Positions 18,989 to 26,942 of a stretch of 42,044 nucleotides of DNA are shown piece after piece. How positions within the stretch are numbered: the stretch's first letter is position 1; the number at the start of each line of letters is the position of its first letter. The stretch is from assembly GCA_026932235.1 (NCBI GenBank), contig JAIXKR010000091.1:3384-45427 (forward strand), written 5' to 3'. The notes beneath the pieces are model-generated. The model saw only the letters and a program-made list of their open reading frames with translations, was not told where the DNA came from and did no database searches. The translations under genes and the position numbers were made by a program. The stretch is from Burkholderiales bacterium (GTDB lineage Bacteria > Pseudomonadota > Gammaproteobacteria > Burkholderiales > Burkholderiaceae_C).

Positions 18989-19249
18989 ATGCGTGGTTTC
19001 AGAGGTGAGAAGGAAGATCACGAGGGTTGATCGCAGAAGCGAAGGGGCGATCATCCACTGGCTGCGGTGCTCGAAGACAGTCGCTGAGCATTCCGGTCTG
19101 GTGCCGAATCGGCGCTGCTGCGCTTCTTCGAGGCTCAGGATCGTCCGAGAATCTGCCACGCGCTTGAGGTCAACTTGCCGAGAGATGCGTTGTGTCTGCA
19201 ATACATGATCGCGGCGGGCCAAATTACTAGATTAATACAGCATGCATGA
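18989..19249 (+). pseudogene. Degenerate reading frame upstream of the TPR-like gene
   Basis: One reading frame runs from ATG 18989 to TGA 19247-19249 and is interrupted by in-frame TGA codons at 19028 and 19085. Apart from these stops the frame reads like protein: DHPLAAVLEDSR, stop, then AFRSGAESALLRFF, EAQDRPRICHALEVN, LPRDALCLQYM, IAAGQITRLIQHA. Its end overlaps the ATG at 19242 of the next gene (ATGCATGA), the arrangement of a coupled gene pair. After the second stop there is no good start codon. I read it as the remnant of an upstream partner gene; the family is not recognised. Alternative: chance open sequence. Apart from this relic, the roughly 335-base gap shows only the upstream region of the SWIB gene. 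Confidence 0.35.
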
Positions 19250-20429
19250 AGTCACGTGTAGGCAATTGCGCACCGCTTTCATGTCGGTAGTTAGGGGGAG
19301 TGATATGTCTCGTTTTGAGGATGTCTTATTGGCAAACATTGAATCCTCATCCGATGATCTCAGTTATTGGCGTGCGAAACTGGATTGGGCGGCCTATAGA
19401 GTTAGAGTTGGATCCCTAGATTCTGTTGATGAAATTATAACATCCGCAAGAAATAAAAACATCGACATTATGGATGCCCGGCTTTATAGTCGAATAAACT
19501 TCGTAGAAGGTTTGTACGAGTTCTTTGATAGTGGGATTGCGTCCGCCTTGCCCAAATTACGCCGCGCCGCGGCGATCGCGTTAGGATGCCAGCGAACCGA
19601 TTATATATATTTATTAGTGCATGCATGGTTGGCATCGATATATAGAAATCTTGGGAATTGGGAGGGGGTGTCAAAATCACTGACTACTCTCGTGGAGAGC
19701 GATAGCCAAAGAACGCATGAGGTTCAGTTCAGGTTTTGTCTAGTGATCGGTGACGTCTGCCAAGAGATTGAGAGTTACGATCAAGCCACTCTTTGGTATT
19801 CGCGTGCGCGTGAATATGCACTTCGGCTAGGGGATGATGCGGCATTAAGTGCGATGCTGTACAACCGCGCGTCGATTCTCATATACAATCTCCGATTGCA
19901 GCACGTTGGAGGAGGATCAATTCTACTAAACGATGGACGAATAGCGCTGGAGGCAGCATCCGCAAGAAACTACACACAATATATCAACGATAAATCCTTG
20001 GCATGGGGTTTTGATCTAATGAATGGGCAGTTAATGATGCTTAAGGATGAACTGAATTCGGCGCTGGAGCTCTTTACTTCTGCACGTGTCGAGGCTGCTA
20101 TGCCTGAATGGCCAGAAGTTGACGCGCTTCGTATGGCAGATGTTTTTCGTTGTCGTGTTCGATCTGGAAGATTCTCTGAGGCAGGAGAGATTGAAACGGC
20201 TAGTGCTCTTGTCGAGAAGATCAACTCGATCGAGTCTCCGGGAGATAAGGCGATTGCTTTCCATTCCATTGCAATCGGGCTTAGAGACGTTGATGGCGAG
20301 TATTCTCGGAAACTAATGGATATATCTCAAGCGCAGCTCAGTTTGGTGCTTGAGGATCGAAGACGCGAGAAAGATATGCTTTCTGAGTTGATCTCGCTCT
20401 GTGACAAGAAGTTTGGAAGTCTCGTATAA
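19242..20429 (+). CDS. TPR-like helical protein of unknown function, AT-rich
   Basis: The product is 395 residues from ATG 19242 or 374 from ATG 19305, which has AGGGGGAG before it. It appears all-helical, with pairs of helices spaced like tetratricopeptide repeats: YLLVHAWLASIYRNLGNWEG, QFRFCLVIGDVCQEIESYDQATLWYSRAREYALRLGDD and MNGQLMMLKDELNSALELFTSARVEA. No signal peptide, membrane segment or catalytic motif is visible, so a cytoplasmic scaffold or regulator is likely. Base composition is foreign: hand counts of two 60-base lines (19321, 19441) give 42% and 38% GC, against 60-83% in typical neighbours, with AT-ending codons such as ATA, TTA and AGA. This indicates horizontal acquisition. 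I do not recognise a family. Confidence 0.75.
   Translation: MHEVTCRQLRTAFMSVVRGSDMSRFEDVLLANIESSSDDLSYWRAKLDWAAYRVRVGSLDSVDEIITSARNKNIDIMDARLYSRINFVEGLYEFFDSGIASALPKLRRAAAIALGCQRTDYIYLLVHAWLASIYRNLGNWEGVSKSLTTLVESDSQRTHEVQFRFCLVIGDVCQEIESYDQATLWYSRAREYALRLGDDAALSAMLYNRASILIYNLRLQHVGGGSILLNDGRIALEAASARNYTQYINDKSLAWGFDLMNGQLMMLKDELNSALELFTSARVEAAMPEWPEVDALRMADVFRCRVRSGRFSEAGEIETASALVEKINSIESPGDKAIAFHSIAIGLRDVDGEYSRKLMDISQAQLSLVLEDRRREKDMLSELISLCDKKFGSLV
19294..19300 (+). promoter_or_regulatory. Shine-Dalgarno-like sequence inside the TPR-like ORF
   Basis: AGGGGGAG (ending at 19300) lies 4 bases before an in-frame ATG at 19305. It supports 19305 as an alternative start to the upstream ATG at 19242, which lacks an obvious site but overlaps the end of the preceding frame. 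Confidence 0.4.
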
Positions 20430-20467
20430 GTATTGGTATGGATGTTTTTTTGTATCAGTAGAGAAAT

Positions 20468-20956
20468 ATGAATCTTCAACTCGCAATTGTAATGGGCTCC
20501 TCTAGCGACTGGGAGACCCTTTCGCATGCGGCTGTGATTTTGGATGAGTTTGAGGTCGCCTACGAGCGGCAGGTGGTTTCGGCGCATCGTATGCCTGATG
20601 AAATGTTCGAGTTTGCAGAATCTGCTTCGGAGCGGGGACTGCGAGCGATCATCGCCGGGGCGGGCGGAGCAGCGCATCTGCCGGGGATGCTGGCTGCGAA
20701 GACGACGGTTCCGGTGCTTGGGGTTCCGGTCGCAAGCCGTTTCCTGCAGGGCGTCGACTCGCTTTACTCGATCGTGCAGATGCCCAAGGGCATACCCGTC
20801 GCGACATTCGCCATCGGTCCGGCGGGCGCTGCCAATGCGGCATTATTTGCAGTCGCCATGCTGGCGCTGGGAGATCCCCGTTTGCAGCAGCGCCTGCTCG
20901 ACTTCAGGGCGCGACAAACCGCCGTGGCGCGTGCCATGACGCAGGAGTTGAAATGA
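20468..20956 (+). CDS. purE: N5-carboxyaminoimidazole ribonucleotide mutase (PurE class I)
   Basis: PurE converts N5-CAIR, made by PurK, to CAIR in purine synthesis. The 162-residue product has the class I signatures GSSSDW (about residues 10-15), the catalytic SAHRMPD (about 39-45), [14 protein letters not shown] and [25 protein letters not shown]. It appears complete. The gene is a compositional mosaic: the line starting 20461 is 47% GC by hand count with many AT-ending codons (AAT CTT CAA, ATT GTA), whereas the line at 20701 is 67%. This looks like a recombination boundary inside the gene at about 20.6 kb. purK starts 4 bases before its stop (ATGA), so the two are coupled. Confidence 0.96.
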   Translation: MNLQLAIVMGSSSDWETLSHAAVILDEFEVAYERQVVSAHRMPDEMFEFAESASERGLRAIIAGAGGAAHLPGMLAAKTTVPVLGVPVASRFLQGVDSLYSIVQMPKGIPVATFAIGPAGAANAALFAVAMLALGDPRLQQRLLDFRARQTAVARAMTQELK

Positions 20957-22152
20957 GCTTGGGCGCGGCGGCCGCAGTTCCACAGGAAAGCGCGCAGCGT
21001 GCGCGTGCCGTGGGTGTGCTGGGAGGCGGACAACTCGGGCGCATGTTCGTTCACGCCGCACAGCGCATGGGCTGGCGCGTGCTCGTGCTCGATCCGGAGG
21101 TCGACGGGCCGGCTGCGCAAGCCGCCGATCGAGTGTTGCGCGCAGCCTACGATGACCCCCTGGCGCTGGACGAGCTTGCCCGCGCCTGCGTCGCCGTGAC
21201 CACCGAGTTCGAGAACGTTCCCGCGGCTTCGCTGCAGGCGCTGTCGGGGCGGGTGATGCTTGCCCCGGCGGCGCCGGCGGTGCACATCTGCCAGCATCGT
21301 GCGCGCGAAAAGGCGCACTTCGTCGCCAGCGGCGTGGCTTGCGCTCCGTACGCGGTGATCGAGCGCGAAGCCGATCTGGCCGCGGTCGGCGAGGCGCTCT
21401 TCCCAGGTGTGCTCAAGACGTCGCAACTCGGTTACGACGGCAAGGGGCAGTGTGGCGTCGACGACCGTGCCTCGCTCGGGCGCGCCTGGCGCGAAACCCT
21501 TGGCGGCCTGCCCTGCGTGCTCGAGGCGCGGCTGCCGATCCGATGCGAGCTCAGCGTCGTCCTCGCGCGCGGCGTCGACGGTGCGATGGTGCACCTGCCG
21601 GTGCAGCAGAACCTGCATCGAGACGGGATCCTGGCACTGACCCAAGTGCCGGCGCCGGACATCGACGCCGCAACGGCGGCGCAGCTCGTCGCGCTGGCGC
21701 AGCGGCTGGCGCAGTCGATGGCCTACGTCGGTGTGCTCTGCGTGGAGTTCTTCGTGCTCGACGATGGCCGCGTCCTGGCCAACGAGATGGCGCCGCGCCC
21801 GCACAACTCGGGTCATGCCAGCATCGATGCCTGCGACGTCTCGCAGTTCGAACTGCAGCTGCGCACGATGCTCGGCCTGCCGTTGGTGATGCCACGCCAG
21901 CATTCGGCGGCGGTGATGCTGAACCTGCTCGGCGACCTCTGGTTCGAGGAGGGTTCGTCCCAGGCGCCGCCGCGCGAACCGGACTGGGCGCGACTGCTCG
22001 CGCTGCCGGGCGCGCACCTGCATCGGTACGGCAAGGCCCAGCCGCGCCCGGGGCGCAAGATGGGGCATCTGACATTCACCGCCGCGACGCCGGCGCAGGC
22101 GCGCGCCACCGCCTTGCAGGCGGCGCGGGTGCTCGGCCTGCCGGCCTTCTGA
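20953..22152 (+). CDS. purK: N5-carboxyaminoimidazole ribonucleotide synthase
   Basis: PurK is an ATP-grasp enzyme that carboxylates aminoimidazole ribonucleotide with ATP and bicarbonate to N5-CAIR, the substrate of PurE. The 399-residue product shows the N-terminal nucleotide-fold motif [25 protein letters not shown], the ATP-grasp central domain ([15 protein letters not shown]), [28 protein letters not shown] with metal-binding Glu/Asn, and the C-terminal domain ending with [21 protein letters not shown]. It overlaps purE by 4 bases (ATGA). Composition is high-GC like the rest of the chromosome. tsaC follows after 25 bases. Confidence 0.96.
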   Translation: MSLGAAAAVPQESAQRARAVGVLGGGQLGRMFVHAAQRMGWRVLVLDPEVDGPAAQAADRVLRAAYDDPLALDELARACVAVTTEFENVPAASLQALSGRVMLAPAAPAVHICQHRAREKAHFVASGVACAPYAVIEREADLAAVGEALFPGVLKTSQLGYDGKGQCGVDDRASLGRAWRETLGGLPCVLEARLPIRCELSVVLARGVDGAMVHLPVQQNLHRDGILALTQVPAPDIDAATAAQLVALAQRLAQSMAYVGVLCVEFFVLDDGRVLANEMAPRPHNSGHASIDACDVSQFELQLRTMLGLPLVMPRQHSAAVMLNLLGDLWFEEGSSQAPPREPDWARLLALPGAHLHRYGKAQPRPGRKMGHLTFTAATPAQARATALQAARVLGLPAF

Positions 22153-22177
22153 TCTCGAAGCAAGGCGGGAGTCGCCA

Positions 22178-23167
22178 ATGCCCATCCTGGATGGCCGCGA
22201 TGCCGCGGCGGTGGCCGTCGCGGCCGATCACCTCGCGGCCGGCGGTCTGGTCGCATTCGCCACCGAGACGGTCTACGGTCTGGGCGCGCGCGCCGATGAC
22301 GATGCGGCGGTGGCCGCGATCTTCAGCGTCAAGGGCCGGCCGAGCGACCACCCGCTGATCGTGCACGTGGCCACGCCCGAGGCCGCGCAAGCCTTCGGGG
22401 ATCTCTCGCATCCGGCGAGCACGATGCTGATGCAGCGCTTCTGGCCCGGGCCGCTGACGCTCATCGTGCCGCGCCGCGACGGTGTCGCCACCGCCGCGGC
22501 CGGCGGGCAGTCGAGCATCGGCCTGCGCATGCCTTCGCACCCGGTGGCGCAGGCGCTGCTGCAGGCCGCGGCGGCGCGCGGTGTGCCGGGTGTGGCGGCG
22601 CCGAGCGCCAATCGCTTCGGCCGCCTGAGCCCGACCTGTGCCGCGCACGTGGCCGAGGAACTCGGGCCGGAGCTGCTGGTGCTCGACGGCGGCGAATGCG
22701 CGCTCGGCATCGAATCGGCGATCGTCGACTGCACGCGCGCCACGCCCGCGCTGCTGCGCCCGGGGGCTCTCGAGCGCGCGGCGATCGAAGCCGTCCTGGG
22801 GGCTGCACTGCAGGCGCCGGGCGCGCAGGCGCCGCGCGCCTCGGGAACGCTCGCGGCGCACTACGCGCCGCGGGCGGCCTTGCGCGTGATGGACGGTGCC
22901 ATGCTGCGCCAGGCGCTGCAGATTCTGCGCGGTGCGCCGGGCGCTTCGGGGCTCGCGGTATATTCCCGCACGGTCAGACAGGCACCGCCGGGGATCCTGC
23001 TCGAACGCATGCCCAACGAGGCGGGCGCCGCGGCGCACGAATTGTTCGCGGTGCTGCGCAAGCTCGATGCCGCCGGGGTGCGGCTGATCTGGGTCGAGGC
23101 GCCCCCGCCGCAGCCGGCCTGGGAGGGCGTGCGCGATCGCCTCGAGCGCGCCGCCGCCGCCGCCTGA
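22178..23167 (+). CDS. tsaC: Threonylcarbamoyl-AMP synthase, Sua5 type
   Basis: This enzyme makes threonylcarbamoyl-AMP from Thr, bicarbonate and ATP, the first step of the universal tRNA modification t6A37. The 329-residue product has the YrdC-like domain (residues about 5-205): FATETVYGLGARADDD, IFSVKGRPSDHPLIVHV, FWPGPLTLIVPRR, IGLRMPSHPVAQ, VAAPSANRFGRLSPT. A C-terminal Sua5 domain (ASGTLAAHYAPRAAL onward) distinguishes it from the shorter TsaC/YrdC form, and the length fits Sua5. It follows purK in what looks like the same transcription unit, a common Burkholderiales order. tsaB, another t6A gene, is encoded 2.5 kb downstream. Confidence 0.94.
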   Translation: MPILDGRDAAAVAVAADHLAAGGLVAFATETVYGLGARADDDAAVAAIFSVKGRPSDHPLIVHVATPEAAQAFGDLSHPASTMLMQRFWPGPLTLIVPRRDGVATAAAGGQSSIGLRMPSHPVAQALLQAAAARGVPGVAAPSANRFGRLSPTCAAHVAEELGPELLVLDGGECALGIESAIVDCTRATPALLRPGALERAAIEAVLGAALQAPGAQAPRASGTLAAHYAPRAALRVMDGAMLRQALQILRGAPGASGLAVYSRTVRQAPPGILLERMPNEAGAAAHELFAVLRKLDAAGVRLIWVEAPPPQPAWEGVRDRLERAAAAA

Positions 23168-23203
23168 CGCAGGCATCCGGCCACAGTCCGCAGGACATCG
23201 GAG

Positions 23204-24163
23204 ATGAACATGAATTCTGGGCGTCGCATGGCGCAACTCGCACGCCTGGCGTTGGCCGCCGGCATCGTGGGCCTCGTGTTGGCCGCGTGCGGCGGCGGTA
23301 CGTCGCAGATCGAGCCGTTCGAGCCCGACCAGATGGTCGTCTTCGGTGACGAATCCAGCCTGGTGCGTGCCGACGGGCTGCGCTACACCGTCAATCCGCA
23401 CAACAGTACGACCGGTTTGATCGACTGCATGCTGCAGCCGATCTGGACGCAGACCGTCGCGGCCGAGAAGGGCTTCATCTTCAGCGGCTGCAACCCGGAG
23501 GGCGCCACCGGCACGCCGGCGCAGATGCGCGCCGTCGCCGGCGCGAGTGCCGACGACGTGAAGGCGCAGATCGACGCCCAGGTGGCCGACGGCGGCTTCA
23601 GCCGCAACGGCCTGGCGACGGTGCTGGCCGGCGGCAACGACGTGCTCGAGCTCTACGCGCAATACCCGCAGCGCAGCGAGGCCGATCTGCTGGTCGACGC
23701 ACGCGCGCGCGGCCAACGCCTTGGCCTGCAGGTGAATCGCCTCATCGACCTCGGGCCCCGGGTGCTGGTGTCGACCGTGCCGGATCTGGGCTACTCGCCG
23801 TTCGCGCGCGCGCAACAGGCGCCCGATGGCGACCGCACCGACCCGGCTGCCCTCATCAGCCGGCTCGTGGCGGCATTCAACGGCGGCGTGCGCACGACGA
23901 TCCTCAACGACGGCCGCTACGTCGGCCTCGTGCTGGCCGACGAAGCCGTGCAGGCGATCGCGCGCGTTCCATCGGCCTTCGGCGTCAAGGACGTGAGCAC
24001 CGCAGCCTGCGCCATCGCGCTGCCCGAGTGCACCGACCAAACGCTGGCCGCTTCGGCCGATTCGGCCAGCTGGCTGTGGGCGGACGACCGCCACCTGGCC
24101 TACGGCGGCCAGCTCCAGGTCGGTTACCTGGCGCGCGCGCGCGTCAACGGCAACCCGTTCTGA
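23204..24163 (+). CDS. Lipoprotein resembling SGNH/GDSL hydrolases
   Basis: The 319-residue product has a lipoprotein signal with lipobox LAAC (Cys29) followed by GGG, so it is probably an envelope lipoprotein. The mature part follows the order of SGNH hydrolase blocks: VVFGDESSLVR (48-51 GDES) at the block I position, LAGGNDVLELY (GGND 143-146) as block III, and WADDRHLAYGGQ (D294, H297) as block V with the Asp-x-x-His pair. In canonical members block I is GDSxS with the first Ser as nucleophile; here Glu occupies that position and Ser follows. It may be a shifted active site or a non-catalytic member. Its convergent neighbour is dacB, 8 bases away. Confidence 0.72.
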   Translation: MNMNSGRRMAQLARLALAAGIVGLVLAACGGGTSQIEPFEPDQMVVFGDESSLVRADGLRYTVNPHNSTTGLIDCMLQPIWTQTVAAEKGFIFSGCNPEGATGTPAQMRAVAGASADDVKAQIDAQVADGGFSRNGLATVLAGGNDVLELYAQYPQRSEADLLVDARARGQRLGLQVNRLIDLGPRVLVSTVPDLGYSPFARAQQAPDGDRTDPAALISRLVAAFNGGVRTTILNDGRYVGLVLADEAVQAIARVPSAFGVKDVSTAACAIALPECTDQTLAASADSASWLWADDRHLAYGGQLQVGYLARARVNGNPF

Positions 24164-24171
24164 ATCCGCGC

Positions 24172-25644
24172 TCAGCGCAGCGCACCGTCTTCCATCACCC
24201 ACTGCACCAGCGCCTGCAGCGCCGGCCGTGCGGCCTGCGCCTGCGGGTGATCGACCAGGGCCGCGAGGACGTAGCGGCGTCCGCTGGCGGACAGCACGTA
24301 ACCGGCGATGCCGGACACGTCCTTCAGCGAACCGGTCTTCAGGTGCGCACGTCCTGCGGCATCGACGCCGCGCACGCGGCGCAGCGTGCCGTCCTGGCCC
24401 AGGATCGGCAGGGAACTGGCGAACTCGGCCGCCCAGGGTCCGGCCTGCGCAAACTGCAACAGCCGCGCCAGCAGCCCGGCCGACGCGCGGCCTTCGCGCG
24501 AGAGGCCCGAGCCGTTGTCGACGACGAGCTCGCCGCCGGGCTCGCCCAGCCGGGAGCCGACCCAGTCGCGCACGACGCGCTGCGCGGCGGCCGTGCTCGC
24601 GGGGCGCGACGGATCCTGCTGCAGCGCCAGCGTGAGGAAGAGCTGCTGCGCCATCACGTTGTTGCTGAACTTGTTGATCTCGCGCACCACCTCGAGCAGC
24701 GGCGGCGAGCGCAGCTCGAAGGTGGGTGCAGCGCCGGGCGGCGGCGGCCCCTCGCGCACCGTGCCCTGCAGGCGGCCGCCCATCTCGCGCCACAGGCCCT
24801 CGAGCAGGCGCGCGTTGTAGCTCGCCGGCTGGGCATCGGCCACCGGCCAGGCCTGCTCGCCGCAGGCGCCCGCGTAGTGGCCGTCGAAGCGCATGCGTGC
24901 CGCGTCGTCGAAGCGCGCCTTCAGGGCGCTGCGCCAATCGCCGCAAGGTCCGGCGGCCAGCGGCACGCGGCGCTGCACCTCGACGCCGGCCAGCGGCGGC
25001 TCGACGAGAACGCGCGCCATGTTCGCGGCCGCGTCCGGAACGAAGGTGTAGAGAACGCTCTTGTAGTTCAGCAGCAGCGCATCGGGGCGCACGTTGTAGG
25101 GTCGGTTCGCGGCGCCGTCGAAGGCAGCCGGAGAGGCCGCATCGTCGGCAAAGGCGCTGCGGTCGAGCACGATGTCGCCGCGGATTTCGCGCACCCCGAG
25201 TTCTTGCACGCGCCGCAGCAGCAGCCACACGCGTTCGAGAACGAGCTTGGGGTCCCCGCTGCCCTTCAGGTGCAGTGCGCCTTCGAGCACGCCGTCGCGC
25301 ACTGGGCCGGCGAGCCACACCGGGGTGGTCCAGGTCCACGCCGGGCCGAGCTGATCCAGCGCCGCCGCGGTGGTGAAGAGCTTGGCCAGCGAAGCCGGAT
25401 TGCGCGCTTCCCGCGCGCGCAGCGAGAGCAGGCTGTGGGCGTTGCCCGCCTCCTGCACCACCACCGCCATCGCCTCGACGGGGATGCGGGCGCGCTGCAA
25501 CTCGCGCAGGACCGCTGCCGGCAGCGCGTCGTCACCGGCGGCCGCGGCCGAAGGCACGTCTGCCGCCGCGAACGCCAGCAGCCCGCCGGCCAGCGCCGCG
25601 GTCCACGTCCAGCGGCGAGCGGATCGGGGCCCGACGATGCGCAT
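24172..25644 (-). CDS. dacB: D-alanyl-D-alanine carboxypeptidase/endopeptidase (PBP4, DacB)
   Basis: DacB is a periplasmic class C penicillin-binding protein that trims D-Ala and cleaves D-Ala-meso-DAP cross-links in peptidoglycan. From ATG 25644 the protein is 490 residues with a signal peptide (hydrophobic about 13-30, cleavage near SAAAAGDD). All three active-site motifs are present: SLAK (85-88, nucleophile Ser), SNN in INKFSNNVMAQQ, and KTG in HLKTGSLKDVSGIAGY. The large insert between motifs 1 and 2 is typical of this family. The frame is open upstream on the minus strand to 26436, but that is antisense to tsaB. It is divergent from tsaB, with 36 bases between starts. Confidence 0.95.
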   Translation of the reverse strand: MRIVGPRSARRWTWTAALAGGLLAFAAADVPSAAAAGDDALPAAVLRELQRARIPVEAMAVVVQEAGNAHSLLSLRAREARNPASLAKLFTTAAALDQLGPAWTWTTPVWLAGPVRDGVLEGALHLKGSGDPKLVLERVWLLLRRVQELGVREIRGDIVLDRSAFADDAASPAAFDGAANRPYNVRPDALLLNYKSVLYTFVPDAAANMARVLVEPPLAGVEVQRRVPLAAGPCGDWRSALKARFDDAARMRFDGHYAGACGEQAWPVADAQPASYNARLLEGLWREMGGRLQGTVREGPPPPGAAPTFELRSPPLLEVVREINKFSNNVMAQQLFLTLALQQDPSRPASTAAAQRVVRDWVGSRLGEPGGELVVDNGSGLSREGRASAGLLARLLQFAQAGPWAAEFASSLPILGQDGTLRRVRGVDAAGRAHLKTGSLKDVSGIAGYVLSASGRRYVLAALVDHPQAQAARPALQALVQWVMEDGALR

Positions 25645-25680
25645 GGCGGCGATGATCGCACGGCTAAACTGCGGCTTGCC

Positions 25681-26409
25681 GTGAGCCCTCGCCCGACGCC
25701 AGACACGCTGATCGCCGTCGACACCTCGACCGAGTGCATGGCCGTGGGAGTGCAGGTCGGGCAACGCCGGTTCACGGCGGATGTCGCAGGCGGCGCCGCC
25801 GCCTCGGCGACCCTGCTGCCGACGCTGCAGACCTTGCTGGCGCGCGCCGGGCGCGGCATGGGCGACGTGATGGCGATCGCCTTCGGCCGCGGGCCCGGCG
25901 CCTTCACGGGGCTGCGCACGAGCTGCTCGGTGGCGCAAGGCCTGGCGTTGGCGCTGACGCGGCCGGTGCTGCCGATCGACAGCCTGCTCATCGTCGCCGA
26001 ACAGGCCAGGCGGCGCTGCGGCAGGGCGGGCGGGTTCGAGATCGGCGTCGCCATGGATGCGCGCATGGGCGAGGTCTATGGCGCGCGCTGGCGCTGGCAG
26101 GACGGACGCTGGCAGCCCGTGCAGCCAGCGGCGCTGTGGGCGCCGCAGGCCTTGGCTGCAGCCTGGGACGCCGCGCCGCCCGACGTTTGCGCGGGATCGG
26201 CGCTCGCGGTCTTCGACGCCGAGCTGCAGGCCGCGTGCCCGCGGGCGCGGCGCGTGGACGCCGGCACGGATCGCGCTGCCGCCCTGCTGGCGCTGGCCGA
26301 GCGCGCGCAGCAGGAGGGCGCGGGTGTCGATGCCGCCCAGGCGCTGCCGCTCTACCTGCGCGACAAGGTCGCACTCACCAGCGCCGAGCGCGCGGCGGCG
26401 GCACGATGA
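25681..26409 (+). CDS. tsaB: tRNA threonylcarbamoyladenosine biosynthesis protein TsaB
   Basis: TsaB (YeaZ) is the ASKHA-fold partner of TsaD and TsaE in transferring the threonylcarbamoyl group to A37 of ANN-decoding tRNAs. The 242-residue product from GTG 25681 has IAVDTSTECMAVGV, the conserved AIAFGRGPGAFTGLRTSCSVAQGLA block, and MDARMGEVYGARW, all typical of TsaB. The GTG is chosen because the fold begins only ten residues later and dacB's divergent start is 36 bases away. rimI follows with a 4-base ATGA overlap; tsaB-rimI linkage is a widely conserved pair. Confidence 0.94.
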   Translation: MSPRPTPDTLIAVDTSTECMAVGVQVGQRRFTADVAGGAAASATLLPTLQTLLARAGRGMGDVMAIAFGRGPGAFTGLRTSCSVAQGLALALTRPVLPIDSLLIVAEQARRRCGRAGGFEIGVAMDARMGEVYGARWRWQDGRWQPVQPAALWAPQALAAAWDAAPPDVCAGSALAVFDAELQAACPRARRVDAGTDRAAALLALAERAQQEGAGVDAAQALPLYLRDKVALTSAERAAAAR

Positions 26410-26942
26410 CCCTGCAACGGCCCAGCGCCGCGCCACCGGCCGCGAAGGCCCTCACGTCGCCCGGTGCGGCGAGTGCCCGCCTGCGCCCGATGCGCGAGGA
26501 CGACTTGGCGCGCGTGCTGACGATCGAGCAGCGCGCCTACGGCTTCCCTTGGACCCGGGGCAACTTCGTCGACGCGCTGCGTGCAGGCTACGAGGCGGCG
26601 CTGCGCGTGGACGCGAACGATGCCGTGCTCGGCTATTTCGTCGCCATGCCGGGTGTGGACGAGATGCATCTGCTCAACCTCACCGTCGCTCCCGAGCACC
26701 AGCACCGGGGCCACGGGCGCGCACTGCTGGCGGCGGTGAGCGCGCGCGCTCGTGCGCTGCCGGCGTCGCGCCTGCTGCTCGAGGTGCGCCTGGGCAACGC
26801 GCGGGCGCGCGAGCTCTACGCGCGCTGCGGCTTTGCCGAGATCGGCCGGCGCCCGCGCTATTACCCCGCAGCGCATGGCGCGCGCGAGGACGCCGTCGTG
26901 ATGCAGCTTGCCCTCGACGCGGGCCTCGAGGCGGCGTCATGA
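26406..26942 (+). CDS. rimI: Ribosomal protein S18-alanine N-acetyltransferase (RimI family)
   Basis: RimI is a GNAT acetyltransferase that modifies the N-terminal Ala of ribosomal protein S18. The 178-residue product has ARLRPMREDDLARVLTIEQRAY, then FPWTRGNFVDALRAGYEA and the acetyl-CoA-binding loop TVAPEHQHRGHGRALL, followed by LEVRLGNARARELYARCGFAEIGRRPRYYP, the classic RimI tail. The first ~25 residues (TLQRPSAAPPAAKAL) are a low-complexity extension beyond the usual ~150-residue family length. It overlaps tsaB and the next gene by 4 bases each, forming a tightly coupled trio. Confidence 0.92.
   Translation: MTLQRPSAAPPAAKALTSPGAASARLRPMREDDLARVLTIEQRAYGFPWTRGNFVDALRAGYEAALRVDANDAVLGYFVAMPGVDEMHLLNLTVAPEHQHRGHGRALLAAVSARARALPASRLLLEVRLGNARARELYARCGFAEIGRRPRYYPAAHGAREDAVVMQLALDAGLEAAS

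Noticed and set aside
18920-19222. 100-residue minus-strand open frame over the SWIB gene upstream region
   Set aside because: No recognisable domain and no good ribosome binding site; it overlaps the SWIB gene start and is antisense to the degenerate frame.
18989-19249. TGA codons read as selenocysteine in the degenerate frame
   Set aside because: No SECIS-like hairpin just after either TGA is evident, the family is unrecognised, and two such codons in 90 is better explained by decay.
22076-25339. 1087-residue minus-strand frame opposite tsaC and the SGNH-like gene
   Set aside because: Arg/Ala/Gly-rich shadow translation; the real coding strand shows tsaC motifs and a lipoprotein signal.
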